Shown: positions 24,941-33,948, counted from the first letter of the stretch. The stretch: 64,000 bases of DNA from Flavobacterium sp. LC2016-01 (GCF_009711135.1 NZ_WMIC01000003.1:434001-498000); one strand, 5' to 3'. A program made the numbers and translations. The notes: generated from the sequence alone by a model not told the origin.

Positions 24941-25060
24941 TTGGGCGTTCCTATCCCGATAGCTATCGGGAGGCTTTCGGCTTTATTCCCGATAAACAAA
25001 AACTACGGCTAAAAAGCCTTATTTTTCTAAATCGAGAGATATCGCCTCTATCCCTAACGC
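24941..25060. repeat. GGGCGT...CCCTAACGC dispersed element (copy 2)
   Basis: Begins TTGGGCGTTCCTATC, includes the perfect palindrome CCCGATAGCTATCGGG (24955-24970) and ends CGCCTCTATCCCTAACGC. It matches the ends and layout of 6629-6741. It starts 13 bp past the trpB stop and fills the spacer. Confidence 0.8.
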
Positions 25061-25087
25061 AAACAAATAACGAGAAAAATAATAATT

Positions 25088-25405
25088 ATGGAACAGTTAT
25101 TCTCATATGGAACTTTACGTTCAAAACAAATTCAAATGCAGGTTTTCAATAAAGTATTAACAGGAACTCCAGACAAATTACTGGGCTACAAACTAAAAAG
25201 CCTGCAAATCGAAGAAGAATTTGGAATGGCAGATTATGTCGTTGCAGTGGCAAGTGAAAATCCTTCGGAAATTATACATGGAGTTGTTTTCAATGTTACT
25301 TTGGCAGATTTAGCCAAAGTAGATTTATTTGAATCTAACGCTTACAAAAGAGTTCAAGTTACATTGAAATCTGGAACTGTGGCTTGGATTTACATGGAAA
25401 ATTAA
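25088..25405 (+). CDS. Gamma-glutamylcyclotransferase family (AIG2-like) protein
   Basis: A 105-residue protein with the signature LFSYGTLRSKQIQ of the GGCT/AIG2 fold and the downstream strand VHGV-like IIHGVVFNV. The catalytic glutamate of the family may be the one in VDLFESNAYKRVQV. Predicted cytoplasmic; the substrate (gamma-glutamyl peptide) is inferred from the fold. Not a tryptophan enzyme although it lies between trpB and trpA. Confidence 0.8.
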   Translation: MEQLFSYGTLRSKQIQMQVFNKVLTGTPDKLLGYKLKSLQIEEEFGMADYVVAVASENPSEIIHGVVFNVTLADLAKVDLFESNAYKRVQVTLKSGTVAWIYMEN

Positions 25406-25424
25406 AAATTACAGAAATTAAAAA

Positions 25425-26162
25425 ATGATTTTAGCTGCAGCGCAAACAAAACCAACACGAGGAAATATTGAAGCTAATTTATTCGATCATTATAATCTTA
25501 TCGAATTGGCAGTACAAAATGGGGCGCATTTAATTGCTTTTCCAGAAATGTCAATTACGGGTTACGAAAGAGCTGATGCGCAAAAATTAGCTTTCAAAAA
25601 AGACGATTCTCGTTTGGATCATTTGAAAAAATTGGCTTCTGAAAATAATATTATCATTATTGCCGGCGCGCCAATCGAAATCGAATCGGAATTGTTTATT
25701 GGTGAATTTGTAATTTCTCCAGACAATTCGGTTTCAATATATACGAAGCAGTTTTTGCATGAAGGTGAAGATGAATTTTTCCAATCTTCTTTCAACTATA
25801 ATCCGATGATTACGATTGAAGATAAAAAGATTTCGTTTGCCATTTGTGCTGATATTGATAATCCGCTGCATCCGGAAAACGCCTGCAAAAGAGAAACGGA
25901 TATTTATATTGCCAGTATTTTCTTTTCGCCTAATGGAATTCCGAATGCATATAGAGACTTACAAAATTATGCTGCAAAGCATAAAATGAATGTTTTGATG
26001 TCGAATTTCAGCGGAGAATCATGGGGATCGCCTTCGGCTGGGCAGAGCGCTTTTTGGAATACTAAAGGCGAGTTAATTGGACAGATGAATGACTCAGATT
26101 CCGGATTGTTATTAGTTGAAAAGCAAAATGATAATTGGACAATTAAAATTGTTACTGATTAG
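25425..26162 (+). CDS. Carbon-nitrogen hydrolase (nitrilase superfamily)
   Basis: A 245-residue amidase with the Glu-Lys-Cys triad visible: Glu in IAFPEMSITGYE, Lys in YTKQFLHEGED and Cys in SFAICADIDNP. Substrate is not predictable; likely candidates are omega-amidase or N-carbamoyl substrates. It follows the AIG2-like gene by 19 bp, so both probably form a small unit inserted between trpB and trpA. Confidence 0.88.
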   Translation: MILAAAQTKPTRGNIEANLFDHYNLIELAVQNGAHLIAFPEMSITGYERADAQKLAFKKDDSRLDHLKKLASENNIIIIAGAPIEIESELFIGEFVISPDNSVSIYTKQFLHEGEDEFFQSSFNYNPMITIEDKKISFAICADIDNPLHPENACKRETDIYIASIFFSPNGIPNAYRDLQNYAAKHKMNVLMSNFSGESWGSPSAGQSAFWNTKGELIGQMNDSDSGLLLVEKQNDNWTIKIVTD

Positions 26163-26165
26163 CAT

Positions 26166-26194
26166 TCCTGCAAGGTTTTTAAAACCTTTTAGGT
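26166..26194 (+). repeat. CCTGCAAGGTTTT palindrome, left arm
   Basis: A 29-bp sequence starting 3 bp past the stop codon of the hydrolase gene. It differs at two positions from 49723-49751 and is inverted relative to 26863-26891, so the nucleotidyltransferase gene is bracketed by the pair. Confidence 0.85.
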
Positions 26195-26218
26195 GTAAAG
26201 TAAATTCTAATAAACATA

Positions 26219-26767
26219 ATGAAATATAGAGATGAACTAATTCAAATAATAATAAAAGATCCGTTCATTATGGAAACTCTCATTGTGGTTAAAAATTTAA
26301 ACCTACATGATTGTTGGATTGGAGCTGGATTTATACGAAATAAAGTTTGGGATATTTTACATGAAATAAAAACAACAAAACTTAATGATATAGATGTAGT
26401 CTTTTTTGATGAAAACAATATTTCAGAAAATTTAGAAAAAGAAATAGAACAAAAACTAGCTGACATAAACCCGATGGTAAAATGGTCTGTTAAAAATCAG
26501 GCAAGAATGCATTTACGCAATAATCATTTAAAATATAGTCATACTGAAAATGCAATTTCATTTTGGCCTGAAACGGCAACAGCTATTGCGGTGAGGTTAA
26601 ATTCAGACTATGAAATTGAAATCTTAGCCCCTCACGGGTTAAATGATTTATTTAATTTAATAGTTAAACCTACACCAAACTTTAATCTGGCTATTTTTCA
26701 GGAAAGACTAAATGAAAAACAGTGGAAAAAACAATGGATAAATTTAAACATAAAACATACAGCTTAA
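26219..26767 (+). CDS. Nucleotidyltransferase family protein (DUF925-like)
   Basis: A 182-residue protein resembling the NTP_transf_6/DUF925 family: WIGAGFIRNKVWDILH (glycine/arginine motif) followed by the acidic pair NDIDVVFFDE, and later HLRNNHLKYSHTENAISFWPETATAIAVR. Members are assumed nucleotidyltransferases with unknown substrate. Located between inverted 29-bp repeats (26166-26194 and 26863-26891) inside the trpB-trpA gap. Codon use looks slightly more A/T-rich than in the trp genes. Confidence 0.75.
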   Translation: MKYRDELIQIIIKDPFIMETLIVVKNLNLHDCWIGAGFIRNKVWDILHEIKTTKLNDIDVVFFDENNISENLEKEIEQKLADINPMVKWSVKNQARMHLRNNHLKYSHTENAISFWPETATAIAVRLNSDYEIEILAPHGLNDLFNLIVKPTPNFNLAIFQERLNEKQWKKQWINLNIKHTA

Positions 26768-26862
26768 AAGTTGGAATAAGATGCTCCGGCAAATTCTAAC
26801 AGCTTTTAAAATATCAAAATCTACAGATTCAACTCTTAAATTATACTAATCATTAAACAGAC

Positions 26863-26891
26863 ACCTACAAGGTTTAGGAAACCTTGCAGGA
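26863..26891 (-). repeat. CCTGCAAGGTTTT palindrome, right arm
   Basis: Inverted partner of 26166-26194; ends 18 bp before the trpA ATG. Confidence 0.85.
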
Positions 26892-26909
26892 GAAATAAAA
26901 GATATTAAA

Positions 26910-27671
26910 ATGAACAGAATAACTCAAAAATTACAAGAAGATAAAAAGATACTTTCGATCTATTTTTCGGCAGGATATCCAAATTTGAATGATACCGTTC
27001 AAATTATTCAGGATTTAGAAAAAAACGGAGTTGATTTAATCGAAATTGGATTGCCTTTCAGCGATCCTTTGGCTGACGGACCAACTATTCAGGCGAGTTC
27101 TACGGCGGCGCTTCATAACGGAATGACGACTCAAATTCTTTTTGATCAGCTGAAAAACATCCGCGAAAGCGTAAAAATTCCGTTGATTATTATGGGATAT
27201 TTCAACCCGATGCTGCAATATGGCGTTGAAGCTTTTTGTGCAAAATGTGCCGAAATTGGCATTGACGGTTTAATTATTCCAGATCTTCCGGTTGATGTTT
27301 ATGCAGATGAATACAAAGCGATTTTCGAAAAATATGGTTTAATTAATGTGTTCTTAATTACGCCTCAAACTTCAGACGAACGTATTCGTTTTATTGACAG
27401 CGTTTCAAACGGATTTATTTATATGGTAAGTTCTGCAAGTGTGACGGGTTCTCAGTCTGGTTTTGGAGATACACAGGAAACGTATTTTGAAAGAATTGGA
27501 AACATGAATTTGAAAAACCCTCAAATCGTAGGTTTCGGAATTTCGAATAAAGAAACTTTTAATCAGGCAACTAAATATGCGAAAGGCGCTATTATTGGAA
27601 GTGCTTTTATCAAGCATTTGAGTGAAAGTGGCAGTGGGAAAATTGAGGAATTTGTTGGAGAGATTCGATAA
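26910..27671 (+). CDS. trpA: Tryptophan synthase alpha chain
   Basis: A 253-residue TIM-barrel enzyme cleaving indole-3-glycerol phosphate. Catalytic Glu in LIEIGLPFSDPLADGP and Asp in GLIIPDLPVD (both conserved), phosphate loop VSSASVTGSQ and FGISNKE. Normal length. It is separated from trpB by about 2 kb with three unrelated genes, unusual because the subunits form one complex. Confidence 0.94.
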   Translation: MNRITQKLQEDKKILSIYFSAGYPNLNDTVQIIQDLEKNGVDLIEIGLPFSDPLADGPTIQASSTAALHNGMTTQILFDQLKNIRESVKIPLIIMGYFNPMLQYGVEAFCAKCAEIGIDGLIIPDLPVDVYADEYKAIFEKYGLINVFLITPQTSDERIRFIDSVSNGFIYMVSSASVTGSQSGFGDTQETYFERIGNMNLKNPQIVGFGISNKETFNQATKYAKGAIIGSAFIKHLSESGSGKIEEFVGEIR

Positions 27672-27681
27672 TTTAATTCAA

Positions 27682-28038
27682 ATGAAAATGGTAAAATATT
27701 TAACTATCATTATTTTATTTATCTCAATAAGTTCATGTCAAGAAATTCAAACCGAGAAACTAATTGGAAGTTGGAAAATGGAAGATGTTGTGGATACTAC
27801 AGGCAAAAACATCGTGGATAAATCAACTTTCACAAAAGACAATCTATTAATTAGCGAGTTTATATCGAATGGTAAAACTATAGAAAAAGACATTTTTAAC
27901 TATAGTTTAAAGAACAATATTTTGACTATAAAGTTCAAAGAACAATATTCTGATTTAAAGATTGTGAAGCTAAATGATTCTGAAATGGAATTATTAAATA
28001 TTAAAGAAAACAAAATTATTAGATATGTCAAATTTTAA
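27682..28038 (+). CDS. Small lipocalin-like lipoprotein
   Basis: A 118-residue lipoprotein with lipobox SISSC (about residue 17) and a lipocalin-like start IGSWKMEDVVDTTGKN, then alternating strands. It resembles the lipoprotein after trpE in layout but not closely in sequence. ATG 27682 is chosen, 10 bp past trpA; an earlier in-frame start lies within trpA. It is the last gene before the terminator of the trp transcript. Confidence 0.65.
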   Translation: MKMVKYLTIIILFISISSCQEIQTEKLIGSWKMEDVVDTTGKNIVDKSTFTKDNLLISEFISNGKTIEKDIFNYSLKNNILTIKFKEQYSDLKIVKLNDSEMELLNIKENKIIRYVKF

Positions 28039-28069
28039 AATTGACAAATAGTTATAACTATTTTAAAAG

Positions 28070-28104
28070 AAAAGCTGAAATACTAAGTGTTTCAGCTTTT
28101 TTTT
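28070..28104 (+). terminator. Terminator closing the trp operon
   Basis: Arms AAAAGCTGAAA (28070-28080) and TTTCAGCTTTT with nine-base loop and a run of eight T. Confidence 0.88.
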
Positions 28105-28153
28105 GCTCAAAATTTCCGAAACCGTTTTATGTTAATATTGTGTTAAAATAAAA

Positions 28154-28191
28154 TTAAACAAGTGTTTAAATTAAACAAGTGTTTAATTTTG
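28154..28191 (+). promoter_or_regulatory. Two TTAAACAAGTGTTTAA operators overlapping the tetR promoter
   Basis: The 16-bp palindrome TTAAACAAGTGTTTAA occurs at 28154-28169 and 28171-28186 (17-bp period). The -7 box TAATTTTG (28184-28191) overlaps the end of the second, 22 bp before the tetR ATG. A good candidate for autorepression of the efflux operon. Confidence 0.75.
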
Positions 28192-28212
28192 TAATCGATT
28201 AGAAACAATACC

Positions 28213-28842
28213 ATGTCAAACATCGAACTTAACGATAAAAAAATTCAGATTCTAGAAGTTGCTGAAAAGCTGTTTTCAGAGAAAGGATTTGAAGGAACTT
28301 CTATACGGGACATTTCAAAACATGCAAAAATTAATATTGCTATGGTTTCGTATTATTTTGGTTCGAAAGAAAGACTTTTAGAGTCTTTGATCATCTACAA
28401 AACTTCTGATTTAAAACTGCAGCTCGAAAATTTATTACAGGAAAATATTGAACCTCTTGAAAAAGTCAATAAATTAATCGAAATTTACATTAACAGAATT
28501 AGTTGTAATAAAGGTATTTTCAGAGTTTTACATTTTGAACTCACCTCAAAAAAGATTGAAAAAAGCCTAATTGCCTTTTCAGAATTAAAAAAAGAAAATT
28601 TAAAATCTGTTGAAACGATCATAAAACAAGGCCAAGATAAAGGTGTTTTCAGGAAAGATATCATCATTCCGTTAATCACACCGACAATAATTGGTACTTA
28701 TTTTCATTTTCACATGAATAAATTTTTCTTCGTAGAATTATTAAATCTGAATACCGAAGAAATGTATAATAATTACATCAAAACCAGTCTTACAAAGCAC
28801 ATTCAACAAACTATAAAAGCGCTACTTGTTTATGAAAATTAG
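28213..28842 (+). CDS. TetR/AcrR family repressor of the efflux operon
   Basis: A 209-residue regulator with the N-terminal TetR helix-turn-helix: ILEVAEKLFSEKGFEGTS, IRDISKHAKINIAMVSYYFG. The rest is the helical ligand domain. It overlaps the tolC-like gene by 11 bp, so repressor and pump are one transcript controlled from the operator pair at 28154-28186. Inducer not predictable. Confidence 0.9.
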   Translation: MSNIELNDKKIQILEVAEKLFSEKGFEGTSIRDISKHAKINIAMVSYYFGSKERLLESLIIYKTSDLKLQLENLLQENIEPLEKVNKLIEIYINRISCNKGIFRVLHFELTSKKIEKSLIAFSELKKENLKSVETIIKQGQDKGVFRKDIIIPLITPTIIGTYFHFHMNKFFFVELLNLNTEEMYNNYIKTSLTKHIQQTIKALLVYEN

Positions 28843-30154
28843 TCAATTAATGCTCTTTGGAGTTTTCTTTATCGGAATTTCTTCAATAGAAGCACAAGAA
28901 AAAACAAGTTTAACCTTAGACGAAGCCGTTAAACTGGCTTGGGAAAAAAGTAACGAAGTTACGCTTGCCAACACTAAGGTAAACACAAAAAAATACGAAT
29001 TAAAAACCGTAAAAAACAACCAATATCCAGATATTAAAGTCTCTGGTCAATATCAGCGACTTACAAAAGCTTCGATTGATATGCACAATGATGGCAGCGA
29101 TGCAGCAACTTTGGGCTCTCCTGATAGAGCTATGCTTGGAATGGCAAATTTAAGTCTTCCAATTTTTGCAGGATTTAAAATTCAAAGCAGTATTGACGCT
29201 TACGACAATATGTATGAAGCTGAAAATGCAAATGCGGCAAAAACAAAAGAGGATGTTGCTTTAAAAGTAGTTACTTACTACACGGCGCTTTACAAAGCTC
29301 AAAAAACTTTAGATGTTTTAAACGAAAATCAAAAAAGCGCTAAACAGCGTGTTACTGATTTTGTAGAATTGGAAAAAAACGGAATTATTCCGAGAAATGA
29401 TTTATTGAAAGCGCAGTTATTGGTTTCTAAAACGCAATTATCGATTGATGAAGCAAACAATAACATCAACAATATCAATTTCTACCTTACTACTTTATTA
29501 AAATTAGATCCTTCTGTAAAACTTCAGGTAAATGAGGATGATTTCTTTAATCTAAAAACCAGCAATGCACCAACATCTGATGCATTGGCGCTGGAAAGCA
29601 GAAAAGATTTAGAAGCTATAAGACTTCAAGGAAAAGCTTCAGAAGCTAATATTAAAATCGCAAAATCGGGTTATTATCCTTCGGTTTCACTTCTTGGAGG
29701 TTATACTGCTTTTGACCTTAAAGATATTATTACTGTAAAATATGCAATGAATTTTGGGATTGGTTTATCATATGACTTATCTGGAATTTTGAAGAATAAT
29801 GTTCACGTGAAAGAGGCAGAAAGCAGGGCTTTGGAAGTAAAAAATACTGAAGCGATCATGACGGACCGTATTAAAGTTGAAGTTCAAAAATCTATTGAAG
29901 ATTATGATTTGGCCATCAACCAAAGCGTGGTTTATGAAGAAGCGCTTCAGCAGGCAGCCGAAAACTACAGACTTGTAAAAGATAAATTTGATAACGGACT
30001 TTCGGACACAAATGATTTGGTTGAAGCTGATGTAGAACATTTAAATGCTAAAATCCAAACGGCTTTGTCTAAAGCAACTATTATTCAAAAATATTACGAA
30101 TTACTTTCAGTCTCAGGACAATTATCACAATCATTCAATCTTTCTAAAATATAA
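28832..30154 (+). CDS. TolC family outer-membrane efflux protein
   Basis: A 440-residue protein with signal peptide (ISSIEAQ cleavage), then two TolC repeats: LTLDEAVKLAWEKSNEVTLA and long coiled-coil helices, KDKFDNGLSDTNDLVEADVE near the C-terminus. It forms the outer-membrane channel of the EmrAB-type pump encoded downstream. ATG at 28832 chosen over TTG at 28826; its start overlaps the end of tetR. Confidence 0.9.
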   Translation: MKISQLMLFGVFFIGISSIEAQEKTSLTLDEAVKLAWEKSNEVTLANTKVNTKKYELKTVKNNQYPDIKVSGQYQRLTKASIDMHNDGSDAATLGSPDRAMLGMANLSLPIFAGFKIQSSIDAYDNMYEAENANAAKTKEDVALKVVTYYTALYKAQKTLDVLNENQKSAKQRVTDFVELEKNGIIPRNDLLKAQLLVSKTQLSIDEANNNINNINFYLTTLLKLDPSVKLQVNEDDFFNLKTSNAPTSDALALESRKDLEAIRLQGKASEANIKIAKSGYYPSVSLLGGYTAFDLKDIITVKYAMNFGIGLSYDLSGILKNNVHVKEAESRALEVKNTEAIMTDRIKVEVQKSIEDYDLAINQSVVYEEALQQAAENYRLVKDKFDNGLSDTNDLVEADVEHLNAKIQTALSKATIIQKYYELLSVSGQLSQSFNLSKI

Positions 30155-30166
30155 TCGATAGCTCTC

Positions 30167-31246
30167 ATGGAAAAGAAAAAGACAAATACAAAATTCATCA
30201 TCATACTAACCGTTTTGGTTTTAGTGGGAGGAACTTACGGAATATCAAAATACATACACGCTCAAGGTCACGAAGAAACGGATGATGCTCAAATCGAGAA
30301 AAAAATGAATCCGATTATTCCTAGAGTATCAGGATATATCAGCAAAGTTTATGTGAAAGATAATGATTATGTAAAAAAAGGAGATACTTTATTTACTATC
30401 GACAAAAGAGATTATCAATTAAAAATCGACGAAGCAAATGCTGCTTTATTAGGTGCTGAAGGTCAATTTGAAGCGGCTAAAGCTGATATTGGAAGTGCGT
30501 ATGCAAGTATTTCTGTTTCAGATGCAAATATGAAATCGGCAAGCGGTTCTATCGAAAGTGCAAAAATCAGATTGAGACAGCTTACAAACGATTATAACCG
30601 TTACAATAACTTGTACAAAACACACACAATTACAAAACAGCAATATGAGCAAGCTTTGACTGCAAAAGAAGAAGCTGAAAATCAAGTACGTGTTTTAGAA
30701 CAACAGCAAAGAGCAAGTTCATTCCAAAAATCGGTTATTGAATCTAAATCTAAAGCTTCGGATAAACAAACTGAAGTTGCAGCGGCTAACATTAAAAAAG
30801 CAAAAACAATGCTTGATGTAGCTAAATTAAATCTTACTTATACTGTTGTAACTGCAGCAATTGACGGTCAGGTTTCTAAGGTTGATATTCAGCCAGGACA
30901 ATTGGTTCAGCCAGGACAGTCTTTATTTTATATTATCAATAATAATGAAGCTTGGGTTGTAGCTAACTTCAAAGAAACACAATTAAACAAAATGATTGTA
31001 GGTCAAAAAGTAAGCTTAAAAGTTGATGCGTATCCTAACTATGAATTCAAAGGAATTGTAACTTCTTTCTCTCCTGCTACAGGATCTCGTTTTTCATTAT
31101 TGCCTCCTGACAATGCAACAGGAAACTTCGTGAAAACAATTCAGAGATTACCGGTAAAAATTAGTTTAGATCCTTCAAACGATCCTGAAAAAGTAAAATT
31201 ATTACGCCCAGGAATGAATGTTGATGTAGACGTACATTTGAAATAA
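30167..31246 (+). CDS. HlyD/EmrA family membrane-fusion adaptor
   Basis: A 359-residue adaptor with one N-terminal transmembrane helix (about residues 9-27), the lipoyl half-motif GYISKVYVKDNDYVKKGD, a coiled-coil hairpin (about 85-205), the second lipoyl half LTYTVVTAAIDGQVSKV and a beta barrel. EmrA type by length and by pairing with a DHA2 permease. Twelve bases after tolC. Confidence 0.92.
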   Translation: MEKKKTNTKFIIILTVLVLVGGTYGISKYIHAQGHEETDDAQIEKKMNPIIPRVSGYISKVYVKDNDYVKKGDTLFTIDKRDYQLKIDEANAALLGAEGQFEAAKADIGSAYASISVSDANMKSASGSIESAKIRLRQLTNDYNRYNNLYKTHTITKQQYEQALTAKEEAENQVRVLEQQQRASSFQKSVIESKSKASDKQTEVAAANIKKAKTMLDVAKLNLTYTVVTAAIDGQVSKVDIQPGQLVQPGQSLFYIINNNEAWVVANFKETQLNKMIVGQKVSLKVDAYPNYEFKGIVTSFSPATGSRFSLLPPDNATGNFVKTIQRLPVKISLDPSNDPEKVKLLRPGMNVDVDVHLK

Positions 31247-31251
31247 TATAA

Positions 31252-32841
31252 ATGGCAACAGCAGTACAAGCAGAAGACGATTTAGTAGAATACGGCTACA
31301 GACGTGTGATCATAACGATTACGGCAGTACTTTGTGCATTGCTGGAAATTGTAGATACAACGATTGTAAACGTAGCGCTGACAGATATGCGAGGAAGCCT
31401 TGGAGCAACCTTGACCGATGTGGCGTGGGTAATTACAGCATACGCAATTGCGAATGTTATTGTAATTCCGATGACGAGCTGGCTATCACAGCAATTTGGA
31501 AGACGTAATTATTTTGTGGCTTCTATCATAATATTTACGGTCTGCTCCTTTTTATGCGGTAACGCCAGTAATATTTGGGAACTTGTAGCCTTCCGATTCG
31601 TCCAAGGTATGGGCGGTGGAGCGCTGCTAGTAACAGCCCAAACAATTATTACGGAAAGTTACCCAGTAGCAAAACGTGGAATGGCGCAGGCTATTTACGG
31701 AATGGGTGTAATTGTAGGTCCAACTTTAGGTCCGCCTTTAGGAGGTTATTTAGTAGATAATTATTCTTGGCCTTATATTTTCTATATCAATATTCCATTA
31801 GGGATTATTGCAACGATTTTGGCTTTGACTTTTGTTAGAAGTCCGAAATACGGAGAAAAATTAAAAGCCAATCAGGTTGACTGGTGGGGAATTATTTTAT
31901 TGAGTGCTTTTATTGGATCATTGCAATTCGTACTAGAACACGGACAGCAAGACGACTGGTTTAACGATTCAACAATTGTAACCTTAAGTGTTGTGACAGT
32001 ATTAGGATTGGTTTTATTTATTTGGAGAGAGCTAACCTATAAATATCCAATCGTAAACTTGAGTGTTTTAAAAGACGGAAATTTAAGAATTGGAACCGTA
32101 ATGTGTTTTATTCTTGGTTTTGGTTTGTACGGATCAACATTGATTATCCCAATTTATACACAGTCAATTTTAGGATGGACCGCAACTGATGCCGGATTAT
32201 TATTAATTCCGGGATCGATTACAACAGCGATCATGATGCCATTTGTAGGTAATATGATTCAGAAAGGTGTTCCGCAGGGATATATGGTAGGAATTGGATT
32301 TTTAGTTTTCTTCTTCTTTACCTTCATGATGCAAACCCGTATGACACCAGATACTGGTGTAGAACATATGTATTGGCCTTTAATCTTAAGAGGAATTGGT
32401 TTAGGATTGCTTTTCGTTCCTATTACGACACTTTCACTTTCGACTTTAAAAGGAAAACATATTGGTGAAGGTGCAGCCTTTACCGGAATGATGAGACAAT
32501 TAGGAGGTTCTTTTGGTATTGCCATCATTACCACTTTTATAACACGTTTTACTCAGGAACACAGAGTTAATTTGATTAATAACTTAGATCCTGCGAAATA
32601 CGATGTACAACAGCGCGTTACCGGAATGCAAAGAGCTTTTATGTCTAAAGGATATAGCGCCGATGTCGCTCTTAAAAAAGCATATCAGGCAATTGAATAT
32701 TCAATTTTGAAGCAAAGTACTGTAATGGCTTATATAGATATTTTTATGTATCTGGGAATTATGTTCTTATGCTGTATACCGATTATTCTCTTTATCAAAA
32801 AAGGGAAGAACAAAATTAGTGCAGCCGACGCAATGCATTAA
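31252..32841 (+). CDS. DHA2 family drug:H+ antiporter (EmrB/QacA type)
   Basis: A 529-residue MFS permease with about 14 hydrophobic segments. Motif D1 (LEIVDTTIVNVALTDM), motif A (SWLSQQFGRRNYFVASIIIF) and motif C (GMGVIVGPTLGPPLGGYLV) mark the DHA2 family. With TolC and the HlyD adaptor it forms a tripartite pump for lipophilic compounds or uncouplers. Perfect 13-bp terminator follows. Confidence 0.93.
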   Translation: MATAVQAEDDLVEYGYRRVIITITAVLCALLEIVDTTIVNVALTDMRGSLGATLTDVAWVITAYAIANVIVIPMTSWLSQQFGRRNYFVASIIIFTVCSFLCGNASNIWELVAFRFVQGMGGGALLVTAQTIITESYPVAKRGMAQAIYGMGVIVGPTLGPPLGGYLVDNYSWPYIFYINIPLGIIATILALTFVRSPKYGEKLKANQVDWWGIILLSAFIGSLQFVLEHGQQDDWFNDSTIVTLSVVTVLGLVLFIWRELTYKYPIVNLSVLKDGNLRIGTVMCFILGFGLYGSTLIIPIYTQSILGWTATDAGLLLIPGSITTAIMMPFVGNMIQKGVPQGYMVGIGFLVFFFFTFMMQTRMTPDTGVEHMYWPLILRGIGLGLLFVPITTLSLSTLKGKHIGEGAAFTGMMRQLGGSFGIAIITTFITRFTQEHRVNLINNLDPAKYDVQQRVTGMQRAFMSKGYSADVALKKAYQAIEYSILKQSTVMAYIDIFMYLGIMFLCCIPIILFIKKGKNKISAADAMH

Positions 32842-32865
32842 TAATAATAAGTTTATAATACGCAG

Positions 32866-32908
32866 AAACGCCGAATTCATCATTTAGAATTCGGCGTTTA
32901 TTTTTTTA
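32866..32908 (+). terminator. Terminator after the efflux operon
   Basis: Perfect 13-bp arms AAACGCCGAATTC (32866-32878) and inverse (32887-32899) with an eight-base loop, followed by a T-run. Confidence 0.88.
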
Positions 32909-32910
32909 AA

Positions 32911-33170
32911 TTTAACCGCAAAGCACGCAAAGATTTTATTTCTAGAGGCCGAGAAGAACGCAAGGTTCGCAAAGCTTTGTGTAAAACCTTTGCGAACCTT
33001 GCGTTTGTCTTAGCGCTCATTGCGGTTAAAAAACTTAGAACTTTAGAATCTTTTTTATTTCATCTCCTTCAGGGATTAAAATCCCTGCCTACAATATGTT
33101 CCGAGTCTTCGGCTCTCAAGTAAAAAACCTTTGAACCTTTGTCTCTTTGCTCCTTTGTACCTTAAAAAAT
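32911..33170. repeat. Repeat-filled spacer: CCGCAAAG..CTTTGCGG palindrome, TTAG tract and others
   Basis: The outer ends TTTAACCGCAAAG (32911) and TTGCGGTTAAA (33020-33030) are inverted, and inside are perfect 16-bp arms CGCAAGGTTCGCAAAG at 32959-32974 and inverted at 32988-33003. Then come a short TTAG tract (33031-33052), a GGGATTAAAATCCC palindrome (about 33073-33086) and an ACCTTTGAACCTTTG tract (33126-33165). No gene is visible in this stretch. Confidence 0.8.
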
Positions 33171-33928
33171 CATCTTGTAAAAACCAAATGATTTCCCTTC
33201 GAAAGATTCGCATCAAATTGATATCCTTCATAATTGAAACCTTTCAGATCCTCAATAGTTTCAGCATTGGTATCAATAATATAACGCACCATCATTCCTC
33301 TCGCCTTCTTGGCAAAAAAACTGATCATTTTTAATTTTCCGTCTTTGTAATCTTTAAAATCTGGAGTAATTACTGGAACTTTTAGCGCTTTTACATCAAC
33401 AGCAGAGAAATATTCGTTGCTGGCTAAATTCACAAATAATTCACCTTTCTTCAATTCTTTGTTTAAAGCTTTTGTCACAGTTGGTTTCCAAAATTCATGA
33501 AGATTTTTAGATTCTCCAACTGACATTTTTGTCCCCATTTCTAAACGATAGGCCTGCATTAAGTCAAGCGGTTTTAGAAGACCATAAAGTCCTGATAAAA
33601 TTCTCAATTTATCCTGAAGAACATCTAATTTCTCCAGTGGAATTGAATAAGCATCCAAACCTGTATAAACATCGCCATCAAAAGTATAAACTGCCGGACG
33701 CGCGTTCTCAGGTGTAAACGGCGTTTTCCAATCTTGATTTCTTTTCCAGTTTAAATCGGCAAGTTTATCAGAAATCGACATTAATTCAGACAATTCGGAT
33801 GGCTTTTTTTGCTTTACCACTTTGTGAACCACTCTTGCTTCTTTTAAAAAATGTGGTTCTGTATATTGAGATGTTGGTAATTCTTTTTCAAAATTTAAAG
33901 ACTTCGCTGGCGATATAACTATTTTCAT
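33170..33928 (-). CDS. yaaA: YaaA family peroxide stress protein
   Basis: A 252-residue protein matching YaaA (DUF328) over its full length: MKIVISPAKSLNFEKELP at the N-terminus, YTFDGDVYTGLDAYSIP, LRILSGLYGLLKPLDLMQAY and NLASNEYFSAVD. In E. coli YaaA lowers intracellular iron under peroxide stress and has DNA-binding activity. Consensus -7 box TATTTTTG lies at 33949-33956, giving a short leader. Confidence 0.93.
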   Translation of the reverse strand: MKIVISPAKSLNFEKELPTSQYTEPHFLKEARVVHKVVKQKKPSELSELMSISDKLADLNWKRNQDWKTPFTPENARPAVYTFDGDVYTGLDAYSIPLEKLDVLQDKLRILSGLYGLLKPLDLMQAYRLEMGTKMSVGESKNLHEFWKPTVTKALNKELKKGELFVNLASNEYFSAVDVKALKVPVITPDFKDYKDGKLKMISFFAKKARGMMVRYIIDTNAETIEDLKGFNYEGYQFDANLSKGNHLVFTR

Positions 33929-33948
33929 TTGTGCTTTTTTGTATGATT

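Noticed and set aside
26219..26767. Toxin-antitoxin nucleotidyltransferase (MenT/AbiEii type)
   Set aside because: No antitoxin partner is adjacent and the motif arrangement fits the DUF925-like family better.
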